Source: Gammaproteobacteria bacterium
GTDB lineage: Bacteria > Pseudomonadota > Gammaproteobacteria > Pseudomonadales > Azotimanducaceae
Assembly (NCBI GenBank): GCA_030425195.1
Contig: JAUIAV010000003.1
Location: 124,001 to 188,000 of the forward strand
Reading direction: 5' to 3'
DNA: 64,000 nucleotides
A program made the position numbers and the translations under genes. Each line of letters opens with the position of its first letter. The first letter of the stretch is position 1. Positions 60,901-64,000 of the stretch are shown in pieces. The notes below the pieces were generated by a model. The model was not told the origin of the DNA and did no database searches. It saw only the letters and a list, made by a program, of their open reading frames with translations.

Positions 60901-61336
60901 CCGGATCCGAAAGCGCCTCCCGGCTGCCGGGCACCGTCGGCACCCCGAGGTCTCTCGCGAAATCGCGGGCGCGCACCTTGTCGCCGAACAGCCCCAGCAC
61001 TTCCGGGCTCGGGCCGATGAAGGTGAGCCCGGCTTCCGCGCACCGACGGGCGAAGGTCTCGTTTTCCGACAGGAAGCCATAACCCGGATGAACGGCGTCG
61101 CAACCCGTTTCCCGGGCGATGGCGAAGATGGCCTCGAGGTTCAGATAGGCACCCACCGGGTCTCCATCATCCGGCAGTGCCCTCGCCTCGTCGACATACC
61201 GGGTGTGCAGCGACAGGGCGTCCACGCCCGCATACACCCCGACGGTTTCGATACCGAGGGTTTTCGCCGCACGGACAATACGGCCTGCAATCTCTCCCCG
61301 GTTGGCAATCAGGATTTTCTGAAATGGTGCGCTCAA
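57935..61336 (-). CDS. Single-chain biotin-dependent acyl-CoA carboxylase (LCC-like, BC-BCCP-CT)
   Basis: 1133 residues joining all carboxylase parts in one chain. The biotin carboxylase (1-450) has ILIANRGEIAGRIVRAAKTLGI, the ATP-grasp loop GGGGRGM (166-172) and ECNPRIQVEHTITEEVMG. The biotin carrier has SAMKMES with biotinyl Lys530. The carboxyltransferase (about 590-1120) contains LLDGSSGGGSVAAM and the C-terminal LNLVDNPGFAVGLEHE and MRRSFGVAGNNYATPRSRPSMRVVWP. This is the plan of the long-chain acyl-CoA carboxylase of Rhodopseudomonas and Mycobacterium. The start is a TTG. Last gene of the minus-strand unit at the window end. Confidence 0.94.
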   Translation of the reverse strand: MSAPFQKILIANRGEIAGRIVRAAKTLGIETVGVYAGVDALSLHTRYVDEARALPDDGDPVGAYLNLEAIFAIARETGCDAVHPGYGFLSENETFARRCAEAGLTFIGPSPEVLGLFGDKVRARDFARDLGVPTVPGSREALSDPENASRAAAEVGYPVMLKAAAGGGGRGMRLVRSAAEMAAAFDRCVSEAQAAFGDGTLFLEKRIERPRHVEVQVLGDRAGNVVHLRERDCSVQIRHQKVLEIAPAPGLDPSLREHMLTDAVRMAVEAGYQNAGTVEFLVSPEAGEYWFIECNPRIQVEHTITEEVMGVDLVEAQFRLAAGAGLAELGLADQDMIGPPRGYAIQARVVAQGAGGITAYKEPTGAGVRVDGNGYGGYQPPPQFDPLLAKVIGRGSTYGSALARTRQALQEFHVAGLPTNIGQLDRILADERVQAGDARTSLVEETEALSRPPRNPAKGAALALLERQALGLGNAAHVGASVPADLPGLPIEEGQRSVEAPMTGTVVSVAVQPGDRVGPGDTLIVVSAMKMESVIAAPCAGTVAGMLPLAEGDSVGAGQIVAALVEDAASGAAPVSYGEKSWAPTLGEVAVLKGLAEARLAPGSEDPGVVRQRERGKLTCRERIDLLLDEGSFREVGSIAGFASYDPEGAIEAFTPANSVGGWGAIDRRTVVVCADDFTSRGGHADGAIGAKSGYLDRLAIEMRIPSVRLLDGSSGGGSVAAMVPAQKKAGESSARESSGAIRAGRPRVAGGGGSFLPGHLGSSMYAEQLATVPVVNLLLGSVVGIGAAKAVLGHFSVMVRDIAQLFVAGPPVVSHAMGYEITKEDLGGWHIHCRNGAVDNLAETEAEAVAMARRFLSYLPASAYEAPPVLAPAASDPPDRREEELFTLIPRKRTTTFDVRKGIRLMADRDSFFEIGPLWGTDQVVGFARFNGYPVGVIASDSQHANGGALTADGCDKLTRHLDLCDLFHLPVLNLVDNPGFAVGLEHEMRATIRKGGEWMVAFAQAKMPVFTVLMRRSFGVAGNNYATPRSRPSMRVVWPAADVGGIPPEGGIEAAYKRQLAEAEDPAALREELMARIESARGPVGPLNRFQMEEMIDPRDTRACVCEWVEMAYRVVGAASRLVPRPLQFRP

Positions 61337-61432
61337 ACTCCCCGTCCCTCAGGCTCCTCAGCGCGCCAGTTTAGCAGCCTGCTGAAAAAGTCTCGTCGGC
61401 ACCACGCCCCCGGACTGCCCGCCTCCTGCGTT

Positions 61433-62845
61433 TCAGATCAGCAGATAAATCCCGAGAGTCAGCGCTGCCATGACCAGCGCGTACGGGAGCTGGGTGATCA
61501 CATGGTCCATGTGGTCACTGCCCGCACCGAGAGAAGCGAGCACCGTCGTATCGGAGACCGGCGAGGCGTGATCCCCGAAGATCCCGCCGCCGGCAATGGC
61601 CGCTACGGTCTGAAAGACGAGCGCGCCGGGCTCACCTGCGGAGAAATTCAGAGCGACCGGCAGGGCGACGGGCATCATGAGCGCGAAGGAACCCCAGGAA
61701 GTACCGGTGGAGAAACCGATGGCAGCGGTGATGACGAAGGTCAGAGGTACCAGCCAGTCCACACTGAGGCCGGTATTGAAGAGTCCGATGATGGCTTCAC
61801 CCACACCGAGCTGATGCGCCACCTCGTTCAGCGCATAGGCCAGGGCGACAATGATGAGCGCGGGCATGACGCTCTCCGCACCCCGGGTGACGAGCCCGGC
61901 CACTTCCGATGCCGATCCGAGCCTGCGACGGCCGATCAGCACCGTGATGAGCACAGCGCATCCCGCCATGAAGGCTTCCACGATCTTCACAGAACCGAGA
62001 CTGACGAGGCTCCAGACGAAGATGCTCACCACCACGGCAACAGGCAGCAGCAACTCGAGCAGCAGAGAGGGTGCGGGTCCATCACCCGGCGCATCGCCGT
62101 CCACGGATTCGTCCACCAGCGGTTCTGCCCCCGGACGCACCAGGTGGCCGGTTTCCGCCGCCCGCCGTTCGGCGCTGCGCATGGGGCCGAAGTCCGGCAG
62201 CACGCCCGCTGCGATCAGCCCTGCGAACAGAATGATGAGCATCGGATAGAAGTTGTACGGAATCGCCTGGATGAAGATCGACAGCCCTTCCTCCACCGAA
62301 CCGGCGGCGCCGGTCTGCGCTGCGATCAGACTGGCGAGATAAGCGCCCCAGGCGGTGAAGGGTACCAGGATGCACACGGACGCCGTGGTCGCGTCCAGCA
62401 GGAACGCCAGTTTCTCCCGGGGTACGCCTGCCTGATCCGTGACCGGCCGCATCACCGCACCCGTCATGAGCGGGCTGAAATAGTCATCGACGATGAGGAA
62501 GCCGAGCCCCCAGGTCGTGAGCTCGGCGCGTCGTCTGGCCGGCGCGCCGCTGTGGCCTGCCGCCGCCCGTGCCGCCAGACCGGCCATGACCCCGGCACGT
62601 TTGAAACCCTCGAACAGAATTCCGATCAGCACCACGATCAGAACGATCCAGATGAAGTCCGCATTGCCGAGAGAGGCCTGGAAGAGCTGGTTCAGACCGG
62701 CGCCGGGAACACCGCCGAGCATCAGGGTGCCGACGAAGGTGCCCGTCAGCATGGCGATGACGGCAGACCGCGTGGCGAATGCCAGCAGCAGCGTGATGAC
62801 CAGGGGCGCGAGAGACCAGAGCCCCCAGCTGCTCGACGGCTCCAT
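61433..62845 (-). CDS. NhaC-type Na+/H+ (or organic acid/Na+) antiporter
   Basis: 470 residues with about 11 membrane segments. Family markers include TRSAVIAMLTGTFVGTLML, LIVDDYFSPLMTGAVMRPVTDQAGVPREKLAFLLDATTASVCILVPFTAWGAYLASL, IGFSTGTSWGSFALMMPVALPVAL and IAGGGIFGDHASPVSDTTVLASLGAGSDHMDHV. A charged cytoplasmic loop with VDGDAPGDGP divides the halves. It lies 10 bases after the MaoC gene and 96 before the carboxylase, so probably in one transcript. It may exchange Na+ for H+ or for a dicarboxylate produced by the pathway. Confidence 0.93.
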   Translation of the reverse strand: MEPSSSWGLWSLAPLVITLLLAFATRSAVIAMLTGTFVGTLMLGGVPGAGLNQLFQASLGNADFIWIVLIVVLIGILFEGFKRAGVMAGLAARAAAGHSGAPARRRAELTTWGLGFLIVDDYFSPLMTGAVMRPVTDQAGVPREKLAFLLDATTASVCILVPFTAWGAYLASLIAAQTGAAGSVEEGLSIFIQAIPYNFYPMLIILFAGLIAAGVLPDFGPMRSAERRAAETGHLVRPGAEPLVDESVDGDAPGDGPAPSLLLELLLPVAVVVSIFVWSLVSLGSVKIVEAFMAGCAVLITVLIGRRRLGSASEVAGLVTRGAESVMPALIIVALAYALNEVAHQLGVGEAIIGLFNTGLSVDWLVPLTFVITAAIGFSTGTSWGSFALMMPVALPVALNFSAGEPGALVFQTVAAIAGGGIFGDHASPVSDTTVLASLGAGSDHMDHVITQLPYALVMAALTLGIYLLI

Positions 62846-62855
62846 CAGAATCGGA

Positions 62856-63716
62856 CTACTGAAAACACAGGTAGGCGTTCTGGAAAGCCGTCTGCCCGTC
62901 CGCCGTGTGCACGTCGTAGTGAATCACGCCTTTTTCCACGGCCACGACTTCCAGCTTCAGCGTCCCCGGCATGAGAACCATGGCCGAAAACCGGCCGCCA
63001 AGACGTTTCACCCGACCGGGATCACCATCGAGATATTCATCCACCAGGCGGCTCACGGACATGGCCATGGTGGCGGTGCCGTGCAGGATGATGTCGGGCA
63101 GCCCCGCACCGAGTGCGACTTCCCGGTCGGTGTGGATGGGATTGAAGATCCGCGCACACTCGGTGTACACATGGGCGGCACCCGCGGGCACCACGATCTC
63201 ATGCACCCCGCCTTCCGATGGGGCGCCGGGTCGTTCGGGCGGTGCCGGTGCCGCTTCCACCTCCTGCGACTCCCCGGTGACGGCGACACCGCGGCTGATG
63301 CCGAGCTGGTACGTCCGGCAGACGAGCCCGCCCGAAGCATCCACGGTATCGAGACGCGTCATCTGCGCCGCGCCGGGCCTGATCGCCTTCAGTGACAGGA
63401 TCGTTGCCGTGGTGGTCAGAGTCTCGCCGGCCTGAATGGGCCGATACAGATGCAGGTCGTGGGTGGCGTGCACCCCGCGCGCACCTTCCTCCGGCGTGAC
63501 CGAGTCATAGCCCGGCAGCTCCCTGCTCGAGAGAATCACCGGCCATTCCAGGCAGACGGGAAAGACGGGGTGCGCGCACACCCGATGCGCTGCCGTATCC
63601 ATGTAGGCCGGGTTGAGATCATCGATCCCGGCGGCATAGCTCATGATCCAGCGGGCATCCACCTCGTGGGTGAAAGCCCGGGTCGTCTCCCCCACCATGC
63701 GTACGTCGAGTGGCAA
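62856..63716 (-). CDS. MaoC-like double hot-dog (de)hydratase
   Basis: 286 residues from a TTG at 63716, preceded by GGAGG with a 7-base spacer. Two hot-dog repeats are visible: the N-terminal YAAGIDDLNPAYMDTAAH...AHPVFP and the C-terminal hydratase-2 type ARIFNPIHTDREVALGAGLPDIILHGTATMAMSV with the Asp/His pair shifted to NPIHTD. It would hydrate or dehydrate an enoyl- or hydroxyacyl-CoA. Its place between a hydroxy-acid dehydrogenase and an acyl-CoA carboxylase argues for a branched or 2-substituted acyl-CoA route. Confidence 0.92.
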   Translation of the reverse strand: MPLDVRMVGETTRAFTHEVDARWIMSYAAGIDDLNPAYMDTAAHRVCAHPVFPVCLEWPVILSSRELPGYDSVTPEEGARGVHATHDLHLYRPIQAGETLTTTATILSLKAIRPGAAQMTRLDTVDASGGLVCRTYQLGISRGVAVTGESQEVEAAPAPPERPGAPSEGGVHEIVVPAGAAHVYTECARIFNPIHTDREVALGAGLPDIILHGTATMAMSVSRLVDEYLDGDPGRVKRLGGRFSAMVLMPGTLKLEVVAVEKGVIHYDVHTADGQTAFQNAYLCFQ

Positions 63717-63730
63717 CCTGCGTCCTCCTT

Positions 63731-64000
63731 CTATCTTGTGTCCGGGGTCCAGAGCGCCTGACCGTCCACCTCATCCAGCCCCCGCAGGCCACAGAAGGCC
63801 ATGGTCAGATCGAGCTCGTTGGCGATGAGATCCAGACATCTGGTCACGCCCGCCTCGCCCATGGCACCGAGTCCGTAGAGAAACGCCCGGCCGATCATGG
63901 TCCCGGTGGCCCCCAGAGCCAGCGCTTTGAAGACATCCTGGCCGGACCGGATACCGCCATCCACCCAGACTTCCATGCGGCCATCGACGGTCTCCACCAC
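63731..64000 (-). CDS. FMN-dependent alpha-hydroxy-acid dehydrogenase, C-terminal part only
   Basis: The visible 89 residues are the C-terminus; the gene continues past the window edge, so the GTG at 64000 is internal. VDGGIRSGQDVFKALALGATGTMIGRAFLYGLGAMGEAGV is the FMN phosphate-binding region of lactate/glycolate oxidase family enzymes, which oxidise 2-hydroxy acids. The family ending LDLTMAFCGLRGLDEVDGQAL is also present. The stop is 14 bases before the MaoC start, so it heads the same operon in this window. Confidence 0.92.
   Translation of the reverse strand: MVETVDGRMEVWVDGGIRSGQDVFKALALGATGTMIGRAFLYGLGAMGEAGVTRCLDLIANELDLTMAFCGLRGLDEVDGQALWTPDTR

Noticed and set aside
61370-61400. AGCAGCCTGCTGAAAAAGTC text resembling a mobile-element end or terminator
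   Set aside because: Only a 4-bp stem forms and no partner repeat or transposase is present.
59906-62974. A 1022-residue open frame on the plus strand
   Set aside because: It is antisense to the carboxylase and antiporter genes, which have complete catalytic motifs; His/Arg-rich composition is typical of a GC-rich shadow frame.

Overview
This is a GC-rich, gene-dense chromosomal window from a Pseudomonadota bacterium, most likely an aerobic, lipid-degrading gammaproteobacterium. The call rests on the style of threonyl-tRNA synthetase, the SusC/Oar-unlike TonB receptor with an EEIIVTAQKR-type N-terminus, NnrS, DUF1328, DinB and many acyl-CoA genes. No rRNA, tRNA, CRISPR array, prophage, insertion sequence or integrase was recognised. 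Coding density is high and convergent genes often overlap by a few bases. Several genes start at GTG or TTG with a clear Shine-Dalgarno sequence.

Layout. 1-3.3 kb: the 3' part of a SLOG-SLATT fusion (predicted nucleotide-sensing, membrane-disrupting effector) is cut by the window edge, followed by an LmeA-like protein and a wax ester synthase/DGAT. 3.4-9.9 kb: lipoproteins, a PQQ dehydrogenase divergent from a TonB receptor, a lipoprotein preceded by 9-bp and 15-bp tandem repeats, and a methyltransferase divergent from a LysR regulator. 11-20.4 kb: two glutathione transferase-like genes, an APH-DUF6285 kinase coupled to an acyl-CoA dehydrogenase, an amidohydrolase, an acyl-CoA synthetase and a KefB/C-type antiporter. 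20.4-25.1 kb: thrS (without infC downstream), an Hsp20 gene with a sigma-32 type promoter, structured leader and UUCG terminator, and a TPR membrane protein. 25.5-34 kb: hydrolase, cyclophilin, luciferase-like monooxygenase, MFS symporter, glycosyltransferase, cation exchanger and DUF3604 lipoprotein.

34-42 kb: an ECF41-type sigma factor coupled to a membrane cytochrome b-like gene, with an exact ECF41 promoter motif in front; an SDR; a fatty acid desaturase divergent from a PaaX-family regulator across a 12-bp perfect inverted repeat; and an ATGA-coupled trio of two kappa-class GST/HCCA-isomerase-like proteins and a gamma-glutamyltransferase homologue. 42-47 kb: tandem MmcQ/YjbR protein, Tat-exported asparaginase, a small Cys protein-dinB-zinc protein cassette, and an RRM protein. 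47-57.9 kb: DJ-1 family, Gfo/Idh/MocA, SMP-30-like, polyvinyl-alcohol-dehydrogenase-like quinoprotein, glyoxalase-AAA ATPase pair, AhpD-like protein, a DUF1328 gene behind a near-consensus sigma-54 promoter, sulfurtransferase, P1 peptidase, ParA and NnrS. 57.9-64 kb: an operon on the minus strand with an FMN-dependent hydroxy-acid dehydrogenase (partial), a MaoC protein, an NhaC-type antiporter and a single-chain biotin-dependent acyl-CoA carboxylase.

Taken together the genes describe acyl-CoA and lipid turnover (wax esters, desaturation, CoA ligation, ACAD, carboxylation), periplasmic quinoprotein oxidation and glutathione-linked detoxification. The most unusual items are the SLOG-SLATT protein, the ECF41/cytochrome unit, the PaaX/desaturase operator, the repeat ladder before the 8.8 kb lipoprotein, and the sigma-54 controlled DUF1328 gene.
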